From assembly GCF_963576615.1 (NCBI RefSeq), contig NC_088715.1, positions 49,392,007-49,456,006 of the forward strand: a stretch of 64,000 nucleotides of DNA, in the 5' to 3' direction. Numbering within the stretch: the first letter of the stretch is position 1; every line of letters starts with the position of its first letter. A program made the position numbers and the translations under genes. Under the pieces are notes generated by a model. That model made no database searches, had not been told where the DNA came from, and saw only the letters and a list, made by a program, of their open reading frames with translations. This document shows positions 42,542 to 54,040 of the stretch, in pieces. Origin of the DNA: Watersipora subatra. Its lineage: Eukaryota; Bryozoa; Gymnolaemata; Cheilostomatida; Watersiporidae.

Positions 42542-43353
42542 TTAAATTTCAAATTCGGAAACTGATGATAGATCATCGATCTGGTCTAAAAGGATCACGG
42601 TATTAATAGATGACGCAGGTCTACGATTAATAATAAGATGTCCAGTGCGTCGACGATAAAAAAATTGTATATCAACCAAAATAATAGCAAAATGACTAAT
42701 ATAGAGATCAGTGGGGCAAGCCATGTCCAGTAAGAATTAGTTTTTATGTTAAGTGGATAATCAGCTGTTAGGGAAATAGTGTTGTTGATAACGTTTGAAT
42801 TCCTGGATGCATCGTTGTATAGTGGAGTGTTGAGATGATCTGTTGTTAATTCTGGGTAATTGTAGTATTCTAAAACAAATATTAGTTAAATACTTGATGG
42901 TTTACTTACGTAAAACATATTATAGCTGGAATAACTGTAGATGCCAATAAAAAAAATAAGCGAAAGTTAGGTTTTAATTATTATAAACCATTCAAATAAA
43001 AAAACGTAATTTGTTTGCTTAACGAAATTCCTTTGTGGTTAGCGAGTCAAGTCAGGGTTTATGCTTTAGGAATAATCGGTCGAAGTTGTGCGCTCTTGTC
43101 AGTAATTGAGAGTGACTATTTGAAGGAGAATACAACTACTTACCGATTTGGACATCTGCGTCGTTGAACAACTTGAGTCCTATTGGAGCACGAAGTTTTA
43201 ATGTTGACGGGAAAAAACTATTACGGATATCGACAGTTTTATAATTTCCTTAAATTATAAACATTAAACATTCGTTAAATCACAATTATTCGAAGTAGTC
43301 AAATTTTTATGGGAGCAATCAATTTTAAAATTTATTGGCAAACATAAACAGAG
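42542..43353 (-). pseudogene. Antisense spliced membrane-protein gene of element 3
   Basis: Opposite strand to pol, directly after it. Exon 2 (42869-42542) follows acceptor tttgttttag and encodes a Tyr/Asn-rich ectodomain (YYNYPELTTDHL, NNT sequon), a membrane segment (WLAPLISILVILLLFWLIYNFF), then after a one-base slip in a T7 run, YRRRTGH and an acidic tail. Exon 1 (43353-43144, donor ATCG/gtaagtag) contains FKIDCSHKNLTT, matching FKIDCSNRNLTT in element 2. The first 18 nt of coding sequence lie at 54709-54726, beyond element 2. Intron 274 nt, phase 1, as in element 2. Broken by a stop after DLTNV and the T7 slip. Confidence 0.75.
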
Positions 43354-44026
43354 TGTAAGACACCTGTATCTTGACCATGACCTAATTTCATCTCACCTCT
43401 GCCTAGCTGCGGTTTCTACATACCGATGTCAGAACAGCTCTCATGTCAGAGCTACATATCTTTTATACATTAAGTTGTTATTATACATGTACTATACACA
43501 AAAGGGAAGAAAGTAACACATTTCTATAACATTTCATCATTTGACAATTACTACAAGACCAACATCTTTTGCTGCCAAGACTGTCTGTATCACCATTCGT
43601 GTCAGCCTCTATAAATATTCCAACTACGCTAATGATCTATCCGCATCCGCTTGCTTATCTTTGTCTGTGCGCCTGGAACAAAATTAATTGTGTAAATATT
43701 ATTCTGTATCCTTTTTGTATCTTGTGTTTGACTCATGCCACACATATTTTATGCAAGTCATAGTCTCCTATATAAGGGAACCCCATCTTGTTGGTGAGGA
43801 GTCATTCGCTCAAACATTCATACTAATACTCTTACGCTCATATTTTATTATACACTTTCGCTAGGTAATATAGATCATTGAATAAACTCTTCTTAAATAC
43901 GACCACTGTTTCGTTTTCGCAGTATTAAATCTCGTGGTAGAAAAACAGTTCTACAAACTGGCTGAAACAGATTAAGCCCCCTAAGGGTAACATTGCTAAG
44001 AAGGACATTAGCAACGGGTTATCGCA
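43354..44026 (+). repeat. 5' LTR of element 2
   Basis: TATA box tcctatataagg near 43768-43779 and polyadenylation signal aataaa near 43881, in U3-R order. It contains the blocks catctcacctctgcctagct and cattgctaagaaggacatta, shared with the 3' LTR. Confidence 0.92.
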
Positions 44027-44040
44027 CCGGTGTCAGAAGT
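44027..44040 (+). other. Primer-binding site of element 2 (tRNA-Leu-like)
   Basis: Sequence ccggtgtcagaagt directly after the LTR. The complement of a tRNA-Leu 3' end would read TGGTGTCAGAAG, so 11 of 12 bases agree (T to C at the first). Assignment to Leu is from memory of tRNA ends. Confidence 0.6.
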
Positions 44041-44051
44041 TTTTGTGTGCA

Positions 44052-45250
44052 ATGGGAGACAGTGAGGAAAACTCATTGGTGAGTCTTCGGGATCCAATGG
44101 AGCGGGTCGACCAGAAGTTTGCGCACAAGGGTGATATCGTGGACCAGCAGCAGAATGCACTAGACGCTGTGGACATGAAAACTGACAGTATTGAGCGTAT
44201 GATTCAAACTTTGACAGAGAGGGTGTCAGAGATAGCTGGCAGAGGACCGGCAATGAGGGGAGAGAGCCGTTTCCTTCCAGCGGAAGATCCAGAGATAAGT
44301 TTTGGTGGCAACCTATTAGATCGCAATGGCTGTGAGGTAAGGCAATCTCGTAGGAGTGATTGGGTGAGGTTTGGCTTAAGTTTTACTGGGAAAAGTGAAG
44401 AAGATTTTGATAGTTTCTCAATGCAATTTGAAACTTGTTTAATGAATGAGGTGCCCAAGTATTCTTATGTGCTGGTTTTGCAGCTATATTTTAAAAATCT
44501 TGTTGCGGCATATTTAAAGGAAATTGTTAGAGCAGAAGGCAGTTCGGTAACTTATGAAAAAGTATAAAGGCTCATGAAAACTAAGTTGAATGCATGCAAA
44601 GGTGATGAGCAAGTAGCGTTGGAAGTTTCAGCAGTAAGACAGGAAAGCACGGAAAGCGTGTTCAAGTATTATGAACGCTTCAGAAAAATTGTTGCGAGTG
44701 GAAGCGCTGGAAAAGACAGCCTTTATATTTTGCTTCACTTTAGAGCTGGTTTGCATTCAGCTATTAGAGACAAAATAATGGGCACGCCATGCAAAAACTT
44801 GTCAGATTATTTGAGAGCTGCGGTTGGTGTAGAAACTGCGCTACTAGCAGATAAAAATGTTTCTGACGTTTCCGCAAATTACCAGTGGCAGGCCTCATCC
44901 ATTTCCAAAAGAACGGTTTGACAAGACAGTTAGAAAATGTTTTTGTGTATCTCTGAGAAACATCTAGCTAGATTTTGTGACAAGAAGGCTGTGAGTAGTA
45001 GGAAAGGTCACCAAGGCCAGGGCAGGTTTCAGTTGTACCAACAACCTAGAACAAGCTTTAGCAATAGAGGCCAGCATAGAGTAAATAGCCAGCAAAACGA
45101 GATGCCGAAATGGTTCAAGGATTGGCTAGCGAGTCAAAAATCTCCAGTTACTGAGCAACCTGTCACGAAACCCCCCCCCCCCCCCGAGCAGCATATGCTT
45201 CGGTCAAAGTGCCCCTTGCAAATTCTACGAGGCAGCCAGCTAGTGTAGCG
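44052..45250 (+). pseudogene. Gag of element 2
   Basis: ATG at 44052 (MGDSEENS). N-terminal helical part (about 1-75), capsid blocks FETCLMNEVPK and YYERFRKIV, an in-frame TAA at 44565-44567, then a second open piece to 44921. The zinc knuckle survives in part (CISEKHLARFC, the HX4C half) but its first Cys is lost by a frameshift. A Gln/Pro-rich end with a C16 tract at about 45170 follows. Homologous to the Gag of elements 1 and 4. Confidence 0.82.
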
Positions 45251-45682
45251 CTCAACCAGGCACGAGATAATACAACCGTGGTTTTTGACAACATGGTTTT
45301 TGAATATGTTGAGGCACCAGTTGCACAGGAAGTTAAAGCAAAAGTAATGGGTCCAATAATTTTCCTTGTAGCCACGATGGTACCTGCAGTTGTTTTTGAA
45401 GTAGCACAGGTCTCGCAGGTAAATGTTGAGATGAGTAAGGTCGGCGGTAAGGCTAAGGTAGTTCCTACTGTGCCTGGCGAATGGGTAAGCTGGGGACAAG
45501 CCTACGAATTGATTTCACTTGATATTGCTGGAACTGAGCAAGTAATGACTAACCTTGAGGGTAGTGCAAGTCAAGTGAGTGCAAGTGGTTTGCAGAGGCA
45601 ATTGAATAGCGATAATGAGGCTAATTATCACCCTTCTAGACCACCTAATGTAACTAGAAGGAATGTTGGTAGTGGACTTGGA

Positions 45683-47217
45683 ATGTCATATGCCATGAGT
45701 TTTTTGTTTACATTCCTTGCGCTTTTGACTATGTGCCAAGCTCAGTCCCCAATGCTTTGCCGAACTGGGCATACTGTAGCAAAATTTCAACTGCCTAAAT
45801 TGCCTCCTTGCATACTGCCAGACACCACTGTCGCACATGACCCCTACGATTTGACATTGACTTTATATAAGCCCAATTTGGTCCAATACAAAAGCGGAGC
45901 ATTTCATTGCAAAATCATACAAACTAGGATTGTGACTCATTCAGGATTTTTTGATGAGGGACAGACGACTACTTAGACCAACTTGTTTCACGAGACATGT
46001 GTTATTCAATGTATAAATGGCATAGCTCCCCGCATGGTGATCTGGTACAAATTGGTTCAATCTACCAAACAGATAATGTGGCGGAACCGGAATTTCACAC
46101 TGGTTTTAAATGCTGCGCGGATTATGAGTTCACTGTTTTCAATGCTTGTTTGTATGAGACGAGCGTATTCAAGCGACATGGAGAAGTCGAGAATGTGGAA
46201 AGCTCCGCTGGTGTGGTAGACCACTGCACCTGCCTCGCTGGCTTCTGCAACCTGAAGGATGGCTCTGCTCTTCTCTGGGAACCAGACGAGAGGGAAGTGT
46301 GCAAGTACCTGCCACACCAGACTTTCCACGACCAGTTCCAAGATCGGTTTTTGGATGGCAGAAAGTGGTGAGTTAGCCTTAAGTTTCACTAAAAATGAGA
46401 TTGTGCGTCAAGATAGCGAATATGGGGGTGATGTAGAGTTGTCTGACCAAGGCATAGCTTGTAGCCGTGTAAACAATGTAACCCGAGGGAAACGAGATAT
46501 TGATGGACGACTAACGGATAGCAAAATAAATGTCAAGCTGCAAGCTCTTGAATTACGAATCCACCAAAACTACAATCACATGTTCAAAGCGTTCTTTCTG
46601 AATAATTGTCATGCCATGCAAGCACTAGTGCAATTGGTCACAAGTTCACTTGGGCAGAGCCCGACATTGGCTGCTAGGCACCTACTAAATAATACCTACG
46701 TTTATGCAATGCTGACTCACAACTTTTTATCTGTTTACCCATGCGAACCAATTGAGAACTACTCTATAATGTCGTGGAAACGTTCTCTAGCAGAATTATT
46801 TTGAATATTTATATTGCCAGCGCTAATCAAACTGTTTGGCGCGATACTCATACAAATATAGTATTTCATGACCGGGACTACGGTGAGTGCAATGAACCAA
46901 GAAATTCCTGTTTCGCTACAGAACAAGTTGTACTATTATCATCATAGCAGCGGTGACTTGACTCCTATTACTACGACTGACTCTCTTAACTTGATATTTC
47001 TAGACTATTCATTGTTTGGTATCGAACATGACAAGGTGGTAATCCATCAGCTATTACTATATATGACTGGGATACGTTTAGAGACAAGTTCTCACTAAAT
47101 GACTGGGCTAGTTCCTCTTCACACCAAGCGAAAATTCTGGAGCATTTAGGAGTATTTTCTAATTTCTACAGTGACCCTTTACTGCAATCCGGCAAACTGG
47201 CAAACAATATAGTCAAT
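45683..47217 (+). pseudogene. Envelope-like glycoprotein gene between gag and pol
   Basis: Begins with a signal peptide (MSYAMSFLFTFLALLTMCQA, ATG at 45683), then LCRTGHTVAKFQLP. After a frameshift near 45965 a Cys-rich ectodomain follows (FHTGFKCCADYEF, CNLKDGSALLWEPD), another shift near 46350, then GELALSFTKNE, a glycosylated furin-type site NVTRGKRDIDG and the helical block LQALELRIHQNYNHMF. Downstream frames continue to about 47217, and a hydrophobic run (WIFLCCLYITSNLVW, about 47268-47312) may be the anchor. An acidic linker upstream (45209-45682) joins it to Gag. This has the outline of a class of viral surface protein (signal, cleavage site, anchor) but I cannot assign a viral family. 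Its position before pol is unusual. Confidence 0.7.
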
Positions 47218-47309
47218 TAAGGAACATTTTCATTCCTGAGTGCCTGTGGTACATGGGATATAAAGCAGTTTTGGATATTCTTGTGTTGTCTATATATAAC
47301 CTCAAATTT

Positions 47310-47699
47310 AGTTTGGAGATGCATTCTCATGCGCACTGGACTGAAAGCATTTGCAAAAGATCTTAAGAAAAATTTGCGTGGATATTTCTTTGTTCTAAGG
47401 AAACTGATAAAAATACCAAAATATCTATCGCTTTGAACCAAACTACTGGGAATACCCAAATTCCATTGGGGCAAAATGAGCTTGAAGAGATTGAGGTCGA
47501 TGAATTGCCATCGAATAGCAATGACCTACTATCAGATAAAATGACTAACATAGAGGAAAACACTAGGGCTCCAGGAGAGCCAGCTTCTCTTCCGCTAGTA
47601 TCTTACAAAACACCTGAGCGAAATTTACCTAGGGAAACTGACCAACTTAAGACGCGAAACAGACAATCTGCTAGACAGACCACTAAGCATGTAGCCTCT
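47310..47699 (+). pseudogene. Acidic linker upstream of protease
   Basis: Open stretch (47433-47717) rich in Glu, Asn and Thr (ELEEIEVDELPSNSND, then NLPRETDQLKTRNRQS). No fold recognised. It could be the cytoplasmic tail of the env-like protein or the N-terminal part of the protease polyprotein. Confidence 0.4.
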
Positions 47700-47739
47700 C
47701 GGACAAAAGCAAGATGAGTATACACACGACAACATGCTC

Positions 47740-48111
47740 CCACCTTAGCAGATATTGTGTGCGATGTGTCGAATTTAGTTCATGAGTCTTTAATACGTAC
47801 CACAATTCTTGGTCAAGAACACGATGCTCTGATAGATACGGGTGCGCAGGCATCAACAATTAGCATGGACTTGTGTAGAAATTTGGCATTCAGTCTAAAA
47901 TAAAAGAAACTTCTCGAGCTGTAAGAGCGATGAGTGGACATGTAGTGTTAAAATTAGGTGAGGTTTTTGTACCAATACGATGCCATGGTAATATTCCTAT
48001 TGAAACAGTTCTTCCAGTAATAGATACGTGCAAATATTCGCTAATATTAGGAGTTGACAGTCTAAAACAACTGGGGAAATTTTGTGTTGACTACCATTTG
48101 GGAAGACTGAA
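47740..48111 (+). pseudogene. Retropepsin-like protease of element 2
   Basis: Active site ALIDTGAQASTIS at 47828-47866 and C-terminal block YSLILGVDSLKQLG near 48030-48075, with a stop and frameshift between them (about 47900). Cut at 48112 by a MITE-like insertion. Confidence 0.82.
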
Positions 48112-48486
48112 GCCCGGTTCCCATATAGGCCTACGCCGCAAAGCACCGGCGACAGCACCACAGGCTATTGCGGTAAAATGGGAACCTACACGCCCGCAGA
48201 TCGCAGTGCACCGCCGGTGGATTCCGGCGGTCAACGCAAGAGTTTGCGCATGTTCAAACTTTGCAAACGGGTGCAGGCAAAACATTTCTGAAATGCGCTG
48301 TACAGGTAAAGGTCACCATTATAGGAACAGCATAGCGAGCGAAAATTTTATTTGATTACGCAATTATGTTTACGATATTATTAACGATGTGGCTTTATGT
48401 GAACATATCCCGCAAAGCATAGCGTCGCAAGCATTTTACTGCGCATGTTACCGCCGGAGTCTAGCAATCGATATGGCTAACCAGGC
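48112..48486. mobile_element. MITE-like insertion in the protease region
   Basis: About 375 bp, more GC-rich than its surroundings. Ends GCCCGGTTCCCATAT and the complement of atatggctaaccaggc form short imperfect inverted repeats. TTAA follows on the right (48487-48490) and TGAA precedes on the left (48108-48111), compatible with a decayed TTAA duplication. The protease-to-RT sequence is otherwise continuous across it. Confidence 0.5.
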
Positions 48487-48501
48487 TTAAGAATACAGCC
48501 T

Positions 48502-51500
48502 GTGATGTATGGAAAGCAATTGCTCAATAACTGCGCTATGATTAAACATGCTGACAATAGAATGTACTGCAATGTGTTTGCTGACCGAGATTTAGTTTTT
48601 CCACCGTACAGTGATAATAACTTTTGCAACTCAAGCGGAACTAATAATAACGACCATGTGGTTTTTGAACCAACCATAGCACAAGAAGATTTATTATTTG
48701 CAAAGACACTCAATCCAAGCTACAGTAATTTGAGGTGCTGTATAGTAAATACTTCCGAAAATTACATTACCGTATTCAAAGGAACTCCGCTTGGAATTGC
48801 CTTTCCATTACCTGCAGATGACATGGATGTGGTTAATGTTAATGAAGTTTTCAAAGATGTTAACACCGAGCCAACTGACCCTGTAAGTAAAATTGACTTG
48901 ACAAAATCTGTATTAAATACACAGGATCAGAAACGATTTAAAATATTTCTAGAGTCTAAAAGAGATGTTTTTGCTTCTCACTCCTTTGATCTAGGCAGAG
49001 TATCTGGGTTGTCTGGTAGAGTCTGTGACACTAGGGATGCTGCCCCTATCCGGCACGCACCATATCGAATACCAGTAGTGCACAAAGCCCCCTTAGATGA
49101 GGAAATAGACAAGATGCTTAAGGCTGGGTTAATAGAGCCTGCCCAACAAAGCACATGGGCGTCACCAATTATTCTAGTGAAGAAGAATAGTACGAGAATG
49201 CGTATCGTTAATGACTATCGTAAAGTTAATGCATGCACACATACTCTTTCTTTCCCATTACCTCATCAAGACAGTGTCAAGGAAATGGTTGCAGGAAGCT
49301 CACTTTTCACAACGCTTGATTTGATGAAAGCTTATTGGCAGATTGGGCTAGATAGCGAAGAAGATAGAGAGCGAAGTGCCTTTGTGACATATAATGGCGT
49401 GTTTAGGTACAAGGTGATTTCTTTTGGTTGAAAAAATTCTCTGGTTTTTCAGAGAGCAATTTCCACCATCTTGGCAAATCTGAACTGGAAAAGCTGCCTT
49501 TCCTTTTTGGATGACATTTTAATATTTAGCGAGAACAACGTGGACACATACATTGAACGAGTGGGTGTTGTGTTGGACCATTTTATAGCGCATGGTATAA
49601 AGGTCAATCCAGAAAAATCATCATTTGCCAAAGATAAGGTTCAATATCTAGGGCATGTGTACACGAGTAAAGGCAGTCAACCTACCTTTGAGCTAGTTGA
49701 CAAAATATTGCTGTTTGACCGGTATGACCTCAATTCACTGCGTAGGACTATTGGGCTAGTTAATTACTATCAGACCTACATTCCAAATTACAGCGATTTT
49801 ATAAAGCCTATTTTAGAGCTTCTGAAACATGACCGAAAATTTGTTTGGACTGAATTGTGTGAAACAAGATTTAACTTGCTGAAAAGTAAATTGACTGAAT
49901 ATCCAGTACTGAGATATCCAGATTTCACAAGACCTTTCTTTGTGCATACTGACTGCAGTGGATTTGCCTTAGGAGCCCAGCTTTGTCAAGTGTTTGAGGA
50001 TGGATACCATCCCATTGCATATCATCGTAAGATGTTAAACACAGCTCAGCAGCGATATTCCACTTATGAACGTGAAGCTTTGGCAATCGTGGATGCATGT
50101 AAAACATTTCGTCATTTTATTCTTGGACATGAAACTACAGTCATTACAGACCACTCTCCACTAAAATGGCTGACGACTTGTCAACACAAGTGTTCGAGAT
50201 TAGCAAAATTTGCTCTAAAGTTACAAGAATACGACTTAAAGATAGTACACAAGCCTGGTAAATACAATATTGTGCCCGATGCTCTATCAAGAGTTTCTAA
50301 TTCAGACAATTGCATAGTAGGCTCTACGATAACACACCTGTCATTTACCAAAGAAGAACTGTTGGCATTCAAGAAATTTCAGCGAGAGGACGACTACCTA
50401 TCTAAAATCATATGTTTTCTTACTCATGGCGAAAAACCGACCGGCTGCAGTCCTACTCAGCACAGACACTTCAAAAACCAGAAGGATAACTATTTCTTGC
50501 AAGAGGAGGTTTTGTATTACAACCCATCCGACTCGGTAAGAGCCCTATTATGTGTACCTGAAGCTCTGCAGCTTGACCTGCTTGCAACATATCATTTGTG
50601 TCTCTTTGGGTGCCATGTGGGCAGATCGAGAACCTTCAAACGTTTATCTCAGCGGTACCATTGGCTTGGAATGTCTCGATGTGTAGCAGATTTCATATCC
50701 GCTTGTGTCACCCGCAATCAAAGGAAACGTGGTTACGTTAATCCAGTATACCCATTACAACCCATCGAATGCGAACGACCATTTTCTCGTGTAAGCATGG
50801 ACCTACTTGGACCCCTTCCTTTAACTGAGCGAGCCGCAAAATACCTTGTAGCTTTTCAATGCAGTTTCACAAAATTTGCGATAGCCGGTCCTATTCCGGA
50901 TAAGAAAATGCAAACAATTACTGAAAACTTGATTGAGTTTGTCATCCTACCACATGGCGTAATGAATGTTCTTTTAAGTGACAACGGCTTGGAATTTGCA
51001 TCCGATCTAATGAATGACTTGGCCAAAACGTTAGATATTGAAAAGAAAACGATTTCAAGATTTCAAGCTTCAACCAATGGTGGAATTGAACAATTTTTCA
51101 GTACTTTCAGTAATCTGATGTCGACCATAATTAATAAATCACAGACGAATTGGGATCAGATGACTAAATATGTACTTCACGCATACAACAACACTGTACA
51201 CAATTCGACCAAGTTCAGCCCTAGCTACATGTTATATGGCAGAGTTGGACATAACATTTGATTTGTGTATGCCAATAACTATCCCGAAAAGTTATGCCGA
51301 GGATAAGTCAAGTGTAGATATCATGAGAGAATCCCTAGTCGTTGCTTAGGCTCAAGCCCGTGACAATATCGAATGTGCTCAAGCCAGTTACAAGTATTAC
51401 CATGATATGCATGTGAAAGGTCATGACTATGCTGTTAACGATTGCGTGTATACCCTGGTACCTCGAGTAACTACCGGACAAGTGAAAAAGTTTACGAGTC

Positions 51501-51600
51501 AGTATTACAGACCTTATGTGATTACGAAACTGCGAGGTCTAAACGCATACATCCGAGCAATGGGTGCTGCTGGAAGGCCAGTAGGAGTGTAATTCGTCAC
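48502..51600 (+). pseudogene. Pol of element 2 (RT, RNase H, integrase)
   Basis: One frame runs from 48502 to 51261 with a single TGA (49429-49431) inside the RT block KVISFG. RT: TWASPIILVKKN, TTLDLMKAYWQI, FLDDILIFS. RNase H: FFVHTDCSGFALGAQL, STYEREALAIV, VITDHSPLKW. Integrase: a zinc domain altered at the last Cys (ACVTRNQ instead of CxxC), and an intact DDE set MDLLGPLP, LLSDNGLEF, GGIEQFFSTF. A frameshift near 51245, a TAG near 51347 and a TAA at 51590 break the end; the tail VKKFTSQYYRPYVITKL is clear. It is the best-preserved pol in the window. Confidence 0.92.
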
Positions 51601-52168
51601 TCATCTGCAGCGACTTGAAAAGTGCAAACCGCCTCTGCTCCCTGGTAGTGATACTCCGCAGTACGTATCAGTCAAGCGTGCTACTGATTCTACAAGTACT
51701 AGCGATGTACCAGATCACAACCAAACTAACACTGATTCAGACTCGAGTAATTCTCAACCCCGTCATACATACAACCTACGACCCCACGCCTAGTTGCTAC
51801 GTACCAACAATACTTCATGCTTTTCCTTGTTAGTTTTGTGAATAGACAATCTTGTACTCGAAATTGTGCGTCAGAAAAAAATATTGTATTAGTCAGTGCA
51901 TGGAACTAGAGAACACTATTGTTCACCCCTTTGCTCAATAGTGTTAACTCCTAAATATCGATGGTAATAACTTTAATGTAATTATATTAGTAAATATACA
52001 GTTCCAGTTATACACAGCACTAATTAACTGTGAGTAAAACATGTATATAATAAATTCGTAATCTGATTGTGGAAGAAATTAAATCAACAGTAAATATGCA
52101 GACTGTAATGATGGCTGACAGGATAGAAAATTAGTAAATAGTAAGTAATAAGAAATGTAGTAGAAGAA

Positions 52169-53080
52169 TCAAACAGGAGAATTAATAGTTTGGTTACTAA
52201 TTGAAGCTGCGTCAAACAAAGAGTCTTCACTTTCATCGTCAATTGTTGCCAAGTTGCTCATTTCGCCTAAATTAATCAGTTCGGCAATAGTGGAAAGTTG
52301 ATTGTCTCTTCGGCGCCTTAAGTAAATAAATTTGTAAAGTAAGAAAATAGTAATTAAAATTAATAAAATACTGATGGGTAGAATCGTTGATAATAAAATA
52401 ATGGAAAGTATATTGAGATCGTCCGTTGCAGAATCAGTTGAATGGATGTAGACAGGAGAAGTGATGTTGGTAGAGTTAGGATCAAGATAATCAGTAGTGG
52501 AAACGTTCGTAATAACGGCAGTTTGATCAGTTGGGAAGTAATCATTCGGTGAACCAGCTGCAAGAAAAACTGGAGTGATTAGTAATTGGTAGTTTACCTG
52601 TCATTAAAATTCCGAAACAACTCAGCTAGTTGGTAACTTTCATTAAACCAATGTGATTGAATGTAAATAGTCCTTGCGCAGGTATGATACAGTTATCAGA
52701 GTCTTAGTCATGAACTTGGGCTAGGGTGAAGCAACTCCTTAATTAGTGACTGTTCACGAGTTGATAGTAGTTATGTTGTGGATATTACAAGCAATCATGT
52801 CAAACTCGTTTAGTTTATAAGTGTACATACCTCTCTGGATCAATAGATGCGGATTGTCAGTAAATACTTGGAGACGATGAGGTACAATTAGCAATAATAA
52901 ATTTGGATTTTCGGTTATTTCTAGTAAATTGAAAGGCGAGTACAAGTCAGGAGAATCAATTTTGGATAATTCATTGGTGGTTAAATTACGGTTAGAACAA
53001 TCAATTTTAAATAAAGTGATGGAACAAAAGCAAACGGTGATTAATAAGCAAAACATGATTGGGAAATAGTAAGGATGCAT
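52169..53080 (-). CDS. Intact antisense two-exon gene for a single-pass membrane protein
   Basis: Exon 1 53080-52831 (250 nt, ATG at 53080, donor CAGAGAG/gtatgtac), intron 273 nt, exon 2 52557-52169 (389 nt, acceptor tttttcttgcag, stop TGA). Phases agree (1/2), giving 212 codons without a stop. Parts: signal peptide (about 1-20, MHPYYFPIMFCLLITVCFCS), a short ectodomain (21-132) with FKIDCSNRNLTT and four N-glycosylation sequons (NLT, NVS, NST, NIT), a long membrane segment (133-163), a stop-transfer RRRR (164-167) and an acidic tail (IDDESEDSLF). It lies after integrase inside the LTRs but on the opposite strand. The frame is intact although gag, env and pol of the same element are broken. 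The layout suggests a type I surface protein; I recognise no family. Confidence 0.7.
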
Positions 53081-53555
53081 GAGTACGAAATTGATAAATT
53101 GTACTATACAGTCTGCTAGAAAATATTGAGTTCTTATCAATATCCGGTTATTTCATAGAGTATGCGATTTGGCTAAACAGGAATTGGCTTACCCTTTTTA
53201 AATTGGTCCTCAAAATTAGCATGCATTAGCGAGCATGCAACTCTTGTTGAATGCTGAATTAGCATTCAAAATTCGTTTTTCCCTTGCATCAACTAGAGAA
53301 GCCAGCCTACTACAACCTTGACACCGACTCGGGTTTCCCACTGCATCTAGGAGATGCCATCAACGATTCGCTGCCCGGAGACTATGCTCACTAATTTCCA
53401 CAAAGTTAAGTAGTTTCATACAAAAAAAAGAGAAAAACGCAATTTCTGTGTTCCTGCAAATGTATCGTGGCATATATTACACCTTTTCTTAGTGCTGAAC
53501 TTTTGCTTTTGAGTGTTAGGTGCACTCTCTCCCTTAATATTTTTCTTTACTGCAC

Positions 53556-53915
53556 CTAAAGTTTTCTCGAGCGAAAGGGAGAGGGGCAACATATGCAACC
53601 TATTTGCCATTGTATTTTATCATGTAAATTTTTTTTAAATATTTTACAGTTTATGTTCCTTTTCTTTTGATACAACTTTGCTGAGATTTTGCTTTTTGTT
53701 GTTAGGAGTAGTAACCACATATGCTGATGGATGGCGGGTACTGCAAATTGGGAGTCATCGACAAGATACATGAAGGTGCAGCTTTGGTTGTGATATATTC
53801 GGTAGCAGCGATCCGCTCCAGGCCACATTCGGGACTCGTAAGCGCAGATGACAAAAACAAAGACATTACCAAAACATGGAATGATGGTAGCTATACAAAG
53901 AAGAACTCCTCGTCA
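53556..53915 (-). other. Further antisense open stretch in element 2
   Basis: About 120 open codons without an ATG at the start. A hydrophobic run (CIATIIPCFGNVFVFVICA) is followed by a Cys/Trp/Tyr-containing part (MWPGADRCYRIYHNQSC). It could be another exon of the antisense gene, a second small membrane protein, or chance. No partner in element 3 can be checked because that region is missing. Confidence 0.3.
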
Positions 53916-54028
53916 CCAACACTCTACCCCCTTTCTCTTTTGCCTCGTTCAAGAAATAGACAGTCGAACCTCCAACCTCATCACCCTGTTCCTTTTCTCT
54001 TAAGAAGATTTACCGCCGTATCGTCGTC

Positions 54029-54040
54029 TAAGGAGGAAGG
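54029..54040 (+). other. Polypurine tract of element 2
   Basis: taaggaggaagg directly before TGTAAGA of the 3' LTR. Confidence 0.8.

Larger units (their letters stand above)
37376..43353 (+). mobile_element. Element 3: 5'-truncated gypsy element with antisense gene
   Basis: Starts abruptly inside pol at a G run, lacking LTR, gag, env and protease. It runs through RT, RNase H and integrase (37376-39939, 41997-42438), interrupted by a DNA transposon (39940-41996), then an antisense membrane-protein gene (43353-42542). It is cut at 43353 by element 2 and resumes at 54709. It is a close relative of element 2: the pol proteins align block by block. Confidence 0.85.

Noticed and set aside
45168-45185. 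Long C tract in gag-env linker, and similar tracts at about 30063 and 37364
   Set aside because: Homopolymers prone to sequencing error; no function inferred. They may explain some frame breaks.
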